This document shows, piece after piece, positions 6,536 through 12,866 of a DNA stretch of 34,183 bases. How positions within the stretch are numbered: position 1 is the first letter of the stretch; every line of letters begins with the position of its first letter. A model generated the notes under the pieces. It searched no databases. It worked only from the letters and a program-made list of their open reading frames with translations, and was not told where the DNA came from. The position numbers and the translations under genes are program-made. The DNA comes from a virus, in IMG/VR virus record IMGVR_UViG_3300025082_000033, positions 1-34,183 of that record; one strand, 5' to 3'.

Positions 6536-8421
6536 AATGCCTCCAGTCTGCTGACAATGCTGTTGACCATGGCGTCCTTGTCAGCGATGCCGAGCAGTTT
6601 GGTGTCCAGGCCCTCCAACTCATCTGCCTGGAGGAACTGCTCGATGGGTCCGAACTTCTCCACGAGAATCCCTACCACCCGCTCGTCGTAAGTGCCGGTC
6701 GCAACGATGACCTTCAACAGCGTCGGGTTTCCTCCGAGTCGGTCGAACCGACCCTTCCACTGCGTAAAATCACCGGGCTTCCACGGCAGCATCGCAAAGA
6801 TGGCAACGTCTGTGGTCTGAAGTCCATCAACACCTGTGCCTACGCTCTGCCCTGTCGCCACGAGCACGCAAGGACCAGAGTGGTCTCGGTACGCATCGGT
6901 GATGCGATCTCGCTCGGTCTCGGAGACACCTCCGTGAGCTGTCCACACCGTGATGTCCGCGAGCTTCTCGTCGCCTTCGGTGAGAGACTTCTTGATCTTG
7001 TGCGCCCACACCTCGGCCTCGTTACGCCTTGCTGTGAACACCGCCACCTTGCCACCACCACGCACGCCTTGCTTCACCTCGTCGATGACGAACCCCCGCT
7101 TTCGACTGCAGGCTTCTGCGAGCCTCGCTTCGATCATACGCTCTCGAGCGACATAGTTGAACTTGGTCTCCTTCGACAGAGACTTGAACGCCTGCTTGAA
7201 TGTCTGCTCGTCGCTGAACCGACCTGCCCCGTTCAGTTCTGAGCGGTCCAAGTAGACGACCTGCACCCGGGTATCAGGGAGCGCGGCGTGACTCTCGCTA
7301 TAGGGAACCTCGTGCGTGAAGAAGCTGCACCGTGACCGGAGCTCGTCGAGGTTGCTGCTGCCCCGGTCGTCGAAGCCCCCATACTGTCCTGGCGCGGCAT
7401 CGCAGTGACGGAACGCGAACTTGCTGAAGCTGTGGCTGAAGCCACCCGGGGTGAGCAGGTCCAGCTGACTCCACAGTCTGCGCGGCCTGCCGTCGTCCAG
7501 GGGCGTGGCTGTCAGGCCGACGCGCAGGTTGATGCCGTCCATGTTCGCAACCTCCATGACATGGGCAGCACGGGTCACGTTGTTCTTGCTCGTCCGCTTC
7601 TTCTCGAAGTCCACGGTGCCATCTTCCTTGTGGATGGCCTGCCACCGCTTGCGACTCCCGTGCGTGTGGAGTTCATCGAGAATGAGAACCGTTGGCGCCA
7701 CTCGCTTGATCTCATCGATGTACAAACCGACAGCTTCTCCACCCACCACGACAAAGGCCAACGAGCCCATGCGGCGCAGGTAGCTGTCGAGAGTCTCGTC
7801 ATCTTCTTTTCTTTCTCCCTGCGGACGTACACGGAACGGCGTGATCGTGCTATATTCCTGCACCTGGGACCACCAGACATGCCGTGCCTTAGCTGGACTG
7901 AGCACGAGGGTCGGGCCAGTGCGCGTGAAAGAGGCGACGATGGCGCCAAGAGTCTTGCCCGATCCGCACGGCCACACGTTGAACACCCAGGGACGACTCA
8001 CCGCCCAGCTCACGGACATCGCCTGGTAGGGCGTGAGAATGTCCGCGACATGGGGTCGGATGATTCCCCGGGAGATCAGGTCGTTGACACGGTTGCGTCC
8101 ATCTTGCTCGAGCGCAGCTCGGTCCTCTGCGACGTTACTCCAGAACGAGATACCCTCTACGTCCTTGCCGATGGCAGTGTAGGGCAGCTGGTGGTGAGCG
8201 AGCGTCGACTCGACGAGCCACGCTCCGTGCAGGGGTGCCAGGATTTCGTACTCGGAGACAGCGACTCTCTCGTCGGGAGACATCTGGCGCAGTCGATAGC
8301 GTCGTTGGTTCCAGTAGGCGTAGACCAGGGCACCCGGGACAGTGTGCTCTACGGTATCCAGGTCGATGCTGACGGCGCTCGCGGGAACGCGGTAGACATA
8401 GTGTGGCTGTCGCCAGATCAT
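6532..8421 (-). CDS. SF2/SNF2-like DNA helicase
   Basis: A 629-residue helicase with clear superfamily 2 motifs: Walker A PCGSGKT at 151-157, DELH box in LILDELHTHG at about 246-255, motif III GLTATP at 302-307, a second RecA lobe with KVAVFTARRNEAE and WTAHGG, VLVATGQSVGTGVDG (motif V), and QWKGRFDRLG (motif VI, arginine finger). The first 125 residues are an N-terminal extension without a recognised motif. It would unwind or remodel DNA during phage replication or recombination. AAGGGGG lies about 5 bases upstream of the ATG at 8421. It is the first gene of the leftward operon and faces the regulator gene across a short divergent region with a good minus-strand promoter candidate. Confidence 0.92.
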   Translation of the reverse strand: MIWRQPHYVYRVPASAVSIDLDTVEHTVPGALVYAYWNQRRYRLRQMSPDERVAVSEYEILAPLHGAWLVESTLAHHQLPYTAIGKDVEGISFWSNVAEDRAALEQDGRNRVNDLISRGIIRPHVADILTPYQAMSVSWAVSRPWVFNVWPCGSGKTLGAIVASFTRTGPTLVLSPAKARHVWWSQVQEYSTITPFRVRPQGERKEDDETLDSYLRRMGSLAFVVVGGEAVGLYIDEIKRVAPTVLILDELHTHGSRKRWQAIHKEDGTVDFEKKRTSKNNVTRAAHVMEVANMDGINLRVGLTATPLDDGRPRRLWSQLDLLTPGGFSHSFSKFAFRHCDAAPGQYGGFDDRGSSNLDELRSRCSFFTHEVPYSESHAALPDTRVQVVYLDRSELNGAGRFSDEQTFKQAFKSLSKETKFNYVARERMIEARLAEACSRKRGFVIDEVKQGVRGGGKVAVFTARRNEAEVWAHKIKKSLTEGDEKLADITVWTAHGGVSETERDRITDAYRDHSGPCVLVATGQSVGTGVDGLQTTDVAIFAMLPWKPGDFTQWKGRFDRLGGNPTLLKVIVATGTYDERVVGILVEKFGPIEQFLQADELEGLDTKLLGIADKDAMVNSIVSRLEAL

Positions 8422-8446
8422 CGAACCCCCTTGCGGTCCCTCTGAA

Positions 8447-8473
8447 ACTATAGCGATGCTGCCAGCCTGTCAA
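8447..8473 (-). promoter_or_regulatory. candidate leftward promoter for the helicase operon
   Basis: On the minus strand a perfect TTGACA (8473-8468) is followed after 15 bases by TATAGT (8452-8447), 26 bases before the helicase ATG. The spacer is shorter than the usual 16-18, so an activator or relaxed use is possible. The -10 is part of the CTATAGTTT box also found before the Sak4-like gene. Confidence 0.5.
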
Positions 8474-8487
8474 GTAAGAATCTTGAC
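8469..8487. promoter_or_regulatory. candidate operator: 19-bp dyad between divergent promoters
   Basis: GTCAAG (8469-8474), seven bases, then CTTGAC (8482-8487) form a perfect 6-7-6 inverted repeat centred at 8478. The arms are the -35 boxes of the leftward helicase promoter and of the rightward candidate promoter. A dimeric XRE-type regulator is encoded 41 bases downstream (8528), so autoregulation and control of the helicase operon from this one site is the natural reading. Binding is inference. Confidence 0.5.
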
Positions 8488-8511
8488 GACGTGGTTTCTC
8501 TACGATAGGCT
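8483..8511 (+). promoter_or_regulatory. candidate rightward promoter for regulator and lysin
   Basis: TTGACG (8483-8488) is followed after 17 bases by TAGGCT (8506-8511); TACGAT at 8501-8506 is a better -10 but only 12 bases away. Transcription would start only a few bases before the GGGAGG ribosome-binding site at 8517-8522, giving a very short leader. The call is weak apart from the -35 box. Confidence 0.3.
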
Positions 8512-8527
8512 CTACTGGGAGGTCAAA

Positions 8528-8836
8528 ATGACTAACAAGCACGTAACCGCGTTCTCCAGGCTCATCCGTATGAGTCGAGAGTCTCGTAGCTGGAGCGTTG
8601 CCGAGCTGGCAAGGAGAGCGGGACTGACTCAGCCCGAGGTCAGTCGAGTCGAATCTGGTGCGCGCAAGCCTACCCTGCGTCACGTCAAGGGCCTGGCTGA
8701 GGCCTTTGCGGCAGCCCCCTCGGGGAAGGCCACGGAGCCACAGAAGTACGCGGACTGGTTGGTTCAGTTGGTGGACACCGGAGAGCGTGCTCGCATCAGT
8801 GAACGTATGGAGCGCCTCGGGCGCATCGCTCAATAG
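8528..8836 (+). CDS. XRE-family (Cro/CI-type) helix-turn-helix regulator
   Basis: A 102-residue protein from the ATG at 8528, chosen because GGGAGGT lies a few bases upstream; the frame is open further up but has no such site. Residues about 22-62 form a classical HTH: SWSVAELARRAGLTQPEVSR followed by a VESGARKPTL turn and a helix HVKGLAEAF. The rest is helical and ends in a basic segment, and there is no peptidase or ligand-binding domain as in full CI repressors. It is divergent to the helicase and faces the dyad at 8469-8487. It precedes the lysin by 19 bases, so the two are probably co-transcribed. It could time the switch between the leftward early operon and lysis. A small XRE protein alone does not prove a temperate lifestyle. 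Confidence 0.9.
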   Translation: MTNKHVTAFSRLIRMSRESRSWSVAELARRAGLTQPEVSRVESGARKPTLRHVKGLAEAFAAAPSGKATEPQKYADWLVQLVDTGERARISERMERLGRIAQ

Positions 8837-8855
8837 AAGGAGTTAGTGGGTAATC

Positions 8856-9656
8856 ATGCTGCGCAAAGGTGATATTGGAGACATGGTTCTTTGGCTGCAG
8901 AAGCAGTTGAACCTGCATGGATTCGGCCCTATCGGTGTCGACGGCGTGTTCGGGAAGAACACAGAGAACGCTGTGAAGCGGTTCCAGTGTGCAAGAAAGC
9001 TGTCTGTAGACGGCATCGCTGGGCCCATGACCCAGACCTACCTCAGAGAGACGCCCACGACTCCGTTGAAGCTCGTGTCTCTACGCAGCCCTGCAATCAT
9101 CGAAGTGCTCAAGGAGAAAGGCTACACGGTCTTCGACGACGGGCAGGTGAACTTGATCGGTGTGCGCTTCGAGAGCGAAGAAGCCAACGCCTTCGACGAC
9201 GAGATGCACCTGGTCTGGAAGTCAGGTGATGCCTGGAACCACAAGACCTACCGCATCACCACGGACCCCGGCACCTACTGGCTCAAGAACCCGAGCAATG
9301 TCGACGGGACGGCCATTCTCGTCCCGGGCCAGTACCCTGTGTACCAGTGGGCCTTGCACCAGGGACGCTATCGGACGCTGTGTCAGCGTGGCGGCACAGT
9401 TACTGTCTGGAGAGACAACAACAAGGACAACACACTCGACTACGGCGGCGAAGAGCACACAGGCTGGTTCGGGATCAACATCCACCACGCAGGCACCAAC
9501 AGCACGCAAGTGGATAAGTGGAGCGCCGGCTGCCAGGTTTTTGCCCGGTTGACAGATTGGGGCGAGGCGATGCACATCTGCGAGAGTAGTGGGGTCGAAC
9601 GCTTCACCTACTCGTTGGTAGAAGAGAAGGACTTGCGGTCGACTTCTCTGGCGTAG
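8856..9656 (+). CDS. phage lysin: peptidoglycan-binding domain plus L,D-transpeptidase-like catalytic motif
   Basis: A 266-residue protein. Residues 1-63 match the PG_binding_1 repeat fold: GDIGDMVLWLQKQLN, GVDGVFGKNTENAVKRFQ and VDGIAGPMTQTYL. The C-terminal half has GWFGINIHHAG with H210/H211, and then WSAGCQVF with S223 and C226. A histidine followed about 15 residues later by S-x-G-C is the catalytic layout of YkuD/L,D-transpeptidase-like cysteine enzymes, so a cell-wall active role (lysis) is likely, although the exact bond cut is not visible. There is no signal peptide, so export would depend on a holin; candidates lie in the opposite-strand cassette. AAGGAG lies about 13 bases upstream, rather far. 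The 3' end overlaps a convergent gene by 53 bases. Confidence 0.85.
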   Translation: MLRKGDIGDMVLWLQKQLNLHGFGPIGVDGVFGKNTENAVKRFQCARKLSVDGIAGPMTQTYLRETPTTPLKLVSLRSPAIIEVLKEKGYTVFDDGQVNLIGVRFESEEANAFDDEMHLVWKSGDAWNHKTYRITTDPGTYWLKNPSNVDGTAILVPGQYPVYQWALHQGRYRTLCQRGGTVTVWRDNNKDNTLDYGGEEHTGWFGINIHHAGTNSTQVDKWSAGCQVFARLTDWGEAMHICESSGVERFTYSLVEEKDLRSTSLA

Positions 9657-9837
9657 GCTCTGCGGTATCAGCAGGCTTCTCAGGCTCCGCCACGGCGACA
9701 GCTTCGATGGACTCGAGCGCATCGAGAATCTGCTGCAGGGTGTCCTTGCACTCCTGGGCCTCTTGAACAGACGTAGGGAGCTGAGCAGCGTCTATGGGCG
9801 TAGCCATGACGAGAGTGCTGAGAAGAATCAGGGTCAT
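9604..9837 (-). CDS. small secreted protein of the lysis cassette
   Basis: A 77-residue protein with an N-terminal signal-like segment (MTLILLSTLVMATPIDAA, possible cleavage after AA), then a short amphipathic helix with QEAQECKDTLQQILDAL, and a Pro/Glu/Thr-rich tail. An outer-membrane or periplasmic lysis partner (o-spanin-like) is possible, but the single cysteine lies about ten residues after the signal and is not a lipobox. An ideal AGGAGG site lies 5 bases upstream of the ATG within a palindrome. It is the last gene of the minus-strand late block, and its 3' 53 bases are antisense to the end of the lysin gene. Confidence 0.65.
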   Translation of the reverse strand: MTLILLSTLVMATPIDAAQLPTSVQEAQECKDTLQQILDALESIEAVAVAEPEKPADTAEPTPEKSTASPSLLPTSR

Positions 9838-9847
9838 GGAGGCCTCC
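9838..9847 (-). promoter_or_regulatory. palindromic ribosome-binding site GGAGGCCTCC
   Basis: The 10-base perfect palindrome contains most of the AGGAGG Shine-Dalgarno element and directly abuts the ATG of the 77-residue gene (9837). The TAG stop of the 59-residue gene lies at 9847-9849. Self-pairing between transcripts or local folding could mask the site until the upstream gene is translated to its stop. The palindrome is seen; regulation is inference. Confidence 0.35.
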
Positions 9848-10026
9848 TATTGACGTGGGTGGGCTGCCTCGATGATCGTGAGGATCTGCTCGCTCATCGA
9901 CTTGACCTGCTTGATCTCTGCCTGCAGTAGCGCGATCTCGGTGCGTGTGTCAATCACGAATGACGCGCCTCCCAGCACTGCGGCTGTGAGAACTGCGGTC
10001 ATGACTTTGTGGACGGTCTCAATCAT
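9847..10026 (-). CDS. small membrane protein with coiled coil (spanin- or holin-accessory-like)
   Basis: A 59-residue protein. I chose the ATG at 10026 because it overlaps the preceding stop codon in ATGA; longer versions would run inside the upstream gene. The N-terminus has one predicted transmembrane helix (MTAVLTAAVLGGASFVI), followed by a short heptad-like helix (IALLQAEIKQVKSMSEQI). This topology, membrane anchor then coiled coil, resembles a short inner-membrane spanin or an XhlA-like lysis accessory. No family-specific motif is visible. Confidence 0.65.
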   Translation of the reverse strand: MIETVHKVMTAVLTAAVLGGASFVIDTRTEIALLQAEIKQVKSMSEQILTIIEAAHPRQ

Positions 10027-10457
10027 GGCGTACCCCCATCGGCGACTGTGTCGAACGCATAGGCCGATAGGAGAACCACTGCAACCCCCGAGGTGATGCC
10101 CATGGTCAGTATAACAGCCGGTCGTTCCAGCAGGGGTAGCGGTTGCTGGATCAGTTCCAGCTGCTGTTGGTACCAGTCTCTCTCGAGTACGAGAGAGGCC
10201 GTGTCCAGACGATAACGGGCGTCGAGGGCTTCGGCCCATACTTCAGTCTGGAGTAGGTCTTGGTAGTCACTGAGCGGAGAGAGGACACCGCTGCAGAGCA
10301 CGAGGCCATCACTACCGACAATCCCGCCAGGTACAGCGTTGCCGTGCGTAAAGCCCACCGCTCCCGGGCACTCCCCCTCGAGTGGCTCTGGCGACTTGGG
10401 CCGCTCTGGTGGTTCGGCGAGGGCTGTCTGGAATAGGAGGATCGCAAGCGCATTCAT
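10023..10457 (-). CDS. membrane protein of the lysis cassette, 144 residues
   Basis: The N-terminus (MNALAILLFQTALAE) looks like a short signal peptide. The middle carries two cysteines (GECPG, LCSGVLSP), then a long charged helix with LLQTEVWAEALDARY and LERDWYQQQLELI. A hydrophobic C-terminal helix (ILTMGITSGVAVVLLSAYAF) follows. A secreted or periplasmic helix anchored at the C-terminus next to holin-like genes suggests a lysis role (spanin-like), but I cannot assign a family. The start overlaps the previous stop (10454) and the end overlaps the next start (10026), so the genes are translationally coupled. Confidence 0.7.
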   Translation of the reverse strand: MNALAILLFQTALAEPPERPKSPEPLEGECPGAVGFTHGNAVPGGIVGSDGLVLCSGVLSPLSDYQDLLQTEVWAEALDARYRLDTASLVLERDWYQQQLELIQQPLPLLERPAVILTMGITSGVAVVLLSAYAFDTVADGGTP

Positions 10458-10705
10458 CTCTTCCTCTTGTTGCCCAACGCAGCTAACGCATCAGCCGGCG
10501 AGTCGCTCGTAGCAGCCACATCGATGATCTCCATCTTGTTGTCGAGGTTCTTCTCTATCTCTACGACGCGGACCGCGTGCGTTTCTTCAGCATCTTCGAG
10601 CGGAGAGAACACGATCTCTGGGCTCGGCCTCTTGATCCAGGCTGCGATGAACGTCGCGACCACCATCGCTGCGCCAATGATGGCGCCCCATAGCATGTCA
10701 GTCAT
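10454..10705 (-). CDS. small membrane protein, possible holin or inner-membrane spanin
   Basis: 83 residues. The N-terminal MLWGAIIGAAMVVATFIAAW is a clear transmembrane helix followed by KRP, giving an N-out/C-in or reverse anchor. The rest is soluble and charged with a short helix (VRVVEIEKNLDNKMEII) and a basic end (GNKRKR). The size and single N-terminal helix fit a small holin or a spanin-like protein. It overlaps the neighbouring genes on both sides by a few bases, so the whole cassette is likely translated together. Confidence 0.65.
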   Translation of the reverse strand: MTDMLWGAIIGAAMVVATFIAAWIKRPSPEIVFSPLEDAEETHAVRVVEIEKNLDNKMEIIDVAATSDSPADALAALGNKRKR

Positions 10706-10917
10706 TCAGAGGCTTCGGCTTCGACCACGGTAGGAGCTCCCTCAAGAGCCTTCCCGTCCACGTAGCCCTGGCCCCAGATGTAGCTGACGACGATGGCAGC
10801 GCTGAGCTGCAGCGCATCAACGAGGGCGACCTCGTTGGTGAGGTACTGTGCCACGATGGGCAAGACGGCTCCGATAAAAGCGAACCAGAACTTTCGACTC
10901 TTCAGGCGCTCAGGCAT
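10702..10917 (-). CDS. putative holin, 71 residues
   Basis: Two hydrophobic segments, FWFAFIGAVLPIVAQYL at about 10-26 and LQLSAAIVVSYIWGQGYV at about 37-54, are joined by a short acidic loop. A basic N-terminus (MPERLKSRK) and an acidic C-terminus follow the class II holin layout. AGGAG lies about 7 bases upstream of the ATG. It heads the run of membrane proteins at the end of the late block and is the best holin candidate for the plus-strand lysin. Topology is read by eye; the function is inferred from size and neighbours. Confidence 0.7.
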   Translation of the reverse strand: MPERLKSRKFWFAFIGAVLPIVAQYLTNEVALVDALQLSAAIVVSYIWGQGYVDGKALEGAPTVVEAEASE

Positions 10918-10926
10918 GAGTGTCTC

Positions 10927-11292
10927 CTATGAAACGAGTAGACGGACCTTGACGGCGGAGACCGGGCTCGTGGCTCCGATCTTTCCTGCTTCTCTCACGC
11001 AGGCAAAGCTGACGGCAGTTCCGTACGCAGTCCCTTCAGCAATCGTGTACATGCGGGCGACAGACGCGGGGCACGGGTAGATCTCATTCGGCTCTGTAGT
11101 TCCCACAGTGGGCGAGGCGACATCCCACAATCTGAGGTACGTGATGGCGCTGTTGGCAGTGTTGTCGATGTAGACGCCGAACAGCGTTCCGCTTGTTCCC
11201 AGGACGTTGTTCTCAGGAGTCGCCGTCACTGACGCAGAGTCGATGACGAAGGTACTGAGATTACTTCCGGATGTGATCTTGGCGTGTGCCAT
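10927..11292 (-). CDS. small virion protein, paralogue of the upstream gene
   Basis: 121 residues, all beta-type. The C-terminal half aligns with the neighbouring 120-residue protein: ITYLRLWD, TVGTTEPN, GTAYGTAVSFACVREAG and a final short strand, against VNYVKFYD, TATTLPN, GYSFGTAVTMRCVQEAG. Small phage proteins with a YLKLY...PTVGT-type core are common among decoration, spike or tail-associated proteins, so a virion surface role is likely. GAGGTAG lies 5 bases upstream. The gene is followed 10 bases later by the putative holin. Confidence 0.75.
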   Translation of the reverse strand: MAHAKITSGSNLSTFVIDSASVTATPENNVLGTSGTLFGVYIDNTANSAITYLRLWDVASPTVGTTEPNEIYPCPASVARMYTIAEGTAYGTAVSFACVREAGKIGATSPVSAVKVRLLVS

Positions 11293-11301
11293 GCTGCTAC
11301 C

Positions 11302-11664
11302 TCAGCTCATAGTGAGAATGACTTGGACGTTACCGCCGGAGGGGCTGGTGGTGCCTCCCAGCCCGGCCTCTTGAACACAGCGCATGGTCACAGCGGTACC
11401 GAACGAATATCCATCACAGATGCTGACTGTGCGCGTAGTTCCGTTGACGACCATGAAGATCATGTTGGGAAGCGTCGTTGCGGTTGCCGTGATTGCATCG
11501 TAAAACTTGACGTAGTTGACCTGACTCGCGGCATTGGTCACCTGGATGGTGTGAAATGTCAGCGTGCTCCCAGTGACGCTCGCAGCTGCGGTGTTGTTGA
11601 CTATGGTGTCCTTCACGACGACATCGGTGAACCGAGGGTCGAGTGGAGTGTTCGTCAGGGCCAT
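11302..11664 (-). CDS. small virion protein, first of a tandem pair
   Basis: 120 residues, beta-rich, with VNYVKFYDAITATATTLPN and DGYSFGTAVTMRCVQEAG shared with the next gene. The pair lies head to tail 9 bases apart, which points to gene duplication followed by strong divergence. A decoration or appendage role is inferred from the core pattern and from its place in the late block. GAGAGGTAG is the ribosome-binding site. Confidence 0.75.
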   Translation of the reverse strand: MALTNTPLDPRFTDVVVKDTIVNNTAAASVTGSTLTFHTIQVTNAASQVNYVKFYDAITATATTLPNMIFMVVNGTTRTVSICDGYSFGTAVTMRCVQEAGLGGTTSPSGGNVQVILTMS

Positions 11665-11711
11665 GGTCTACCTCTCGAAGTCAGAATAACATGTCGGCGT
11701 AAATCGACCCA

Positions 11712-11987
11712 TCAGCCCAGCAGCGCTTTGGCGAAGCGTCCCTCGAGGCTGGTCCAGTCAAGGATGAAGTGTGCCCCTGATGCCGATGCCATGAGAGTAG
11801 CATCCTCTGGCACGGCAGCTTCGATGGCGTTGACCTCTGCATCACTGCTTTCCAGGCAGAGAAAGTCACCATCACTGCCAGCAGTGCCTGTGTAGGTCAC
11901 GCCCCAGATCTCACCCGCAGATGCAGCAGACGCGGCAGATGCAGCAGCTGACGCGGAAGCACACTGGATGATTGCCTGGGTGCTCAC
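11712..11987 (-). CDS. hypothetical virion-associated protein, Ala/Ser-rich N-terminus
   Basis: 91 residues. The N-terminal 25 residues are a low-complexity Ala/Ser helix (CASASAAASAASAASAG) encoded by an 18-base direct repeat. The rest is beta-type (EIWGVTYTGTAGSDGDF, SASGAHFILDWTSLEG). The start overlaps the 3' end of the 292-residue gene by 4 bases. I do not recognise a family; the surroundings are small structural genes. Confidence 0.6.
   Translation of the reverse strand: MSTQAIIQCASASAAASAASAASAGEIWGVTYTGTAGSDGDFLCLESSDAEVNAIEAAVPEDATLMASASGAHFILDWTSLEGRFAKALLG
11917..11960. repeat. 18-base direct repeat coding for Ala/Ser tract
   Basis: The 13-mer GCAGATGCAGCAG occurs at 11917-11929 and 11935-11947, an 18-base period, within the Ala/Ser-rich N-terminus of the 91-residue protein. 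It is an in-frame low-complexity repeat that could change length by slippage. Confidence 0.5.
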
Positions 11988-12862
11988 TTGGTCCAGTCCC
12001 CGAGAGAGTGTACGAAGTATCGAATCTTCTTTATGTCGATTATGTTGGAGTTAGCACCACCAGCACCATCAGCAGTATTACCCACGCCGCTGAAACCCAT
12101 AAAGAAATAATAGTTAACAGCCGAAATCTTATCGTTACCAGCATCCCAGGTTTCTTCTGGGTTGAATGTTCCACCACCCCGGTTAGCAATCAAGTCACCG
12201 AAGTTGGACTCCTGCTTGTTGTAGCTTGCATCCTTCCAGTCGTAAGACATTACTGCATTTACTCGTCCGAGGGCACCAAGCCCTATCTTTGTCCCAATGG
12301 TGTCTACTGACACTGCTGTAGTAGACACCATCTTGGCATTACCCCCACCTGGGTCAATACCGTAATCATGTACTTCTGACACTGCGGTGTCCCCAGTCTG
12401 TACAATAGTCCTTCGGAAGAACCTGTGGGCAGTCGACGATGTAGTAATGTCTGACGATCCATCGAGTTTGATGATGCCGACACTAACACCCATGCTTTCA
12501 ACATTCGCTACCGTCCAATCCCACTCGACAGCAAACCCACCTACTGACCTATACTGGCTAAACGTCTCCACGCCAGGAGGTGCGAACGACGAGATAGGCG
12601 TCGGGATGACAACGAACAGGCCAGAAGTAGCAGTTTGACTGTGAGCAACACCAGTGGTTCCATCAGCGAGAAGGATTCTCAGTGTGGCGGCATCCGGGTT
12701 GGTGATCGTCCATCGATCCACAGAGGACCAGACCTTATTTGCGATGTTGAAGCCAGTTGTGCCGAGAGGGTACTCCTGCCACCGAATCCGTGAGAAGTCC
12801 TGAGACGCATCCGTGAAGACCGTCGTGTCGACACCCGCGAAGACTGAGTGCATGACCGACAT
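11984..12862 (-). CDS. beta-rich virion or appendage protein with AT-rich 3' half
   Basis: 292 residues with a regular strand pattern and lectin- or jelly-roll-like texture (GGFAVEWDWTVANVESMGVS, then SVDTIGTKIGLGALGR and a glycine-rich loop near NRGGGTFNPEETW). The C-terminal part has VNYYFFMGFSGVG and ends FVHSLGDWTK. Phage proteins of this type often bind sugars as receptor-binding or decoration modules, which is inference. Codon and base use shift: the 60 bases from 12061 are 43% GC by hand count, against about 58% in typical neighbouring stretches, suggesting recent exchange of this module. The start lies 5 bases past the previous stop codon. Confidence 0.7.
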   Translation of the reverse strand: MSVMHSVFAGVDTTVFTDASQDFSRIRWQEYPLGTTGFNIANKVWSSVDRWTITNPDAATLRILLADGTTGVAHSQTATSGLFVVIPTPISSFAPPGVETFSQYRSVGGFAVEWDWTVANVESMGVSVGIIKLDGSSDITTSSTAHRFFRRTIVQTGDTAVSEVHDYGIDPGGGNAKMVSTTAVSVDTIGTKIGLGALGRVNAVMSYDWKDASYNKQESNFGDLIANRGGGTFNPEETWDAGNDKISAVNYYFFMGFSGVGNTADGAGGANSNIIDIKKIRYFVHSLGDWTK

Positions 12863-12866
12863 GAGT

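Noticed and set aside
7405-8445. A long plus-strand frame opposite the helicase gene
   Set aside because: It mirrors the helicase gene on the other strand, has no recognisable domain and no ribosome-binding site. The helicase motifs on the minus strand are unambiguous.
8528-8836. Evidence of a temperate lifestyle from the XRE regulator
   Set aside because: No integrase, excisionase, attachment site or full CI-type repressor is visible, and Tyr at polymerase position 762 fits virulent phages better. Small XRE proteins also occur in virulent phages.
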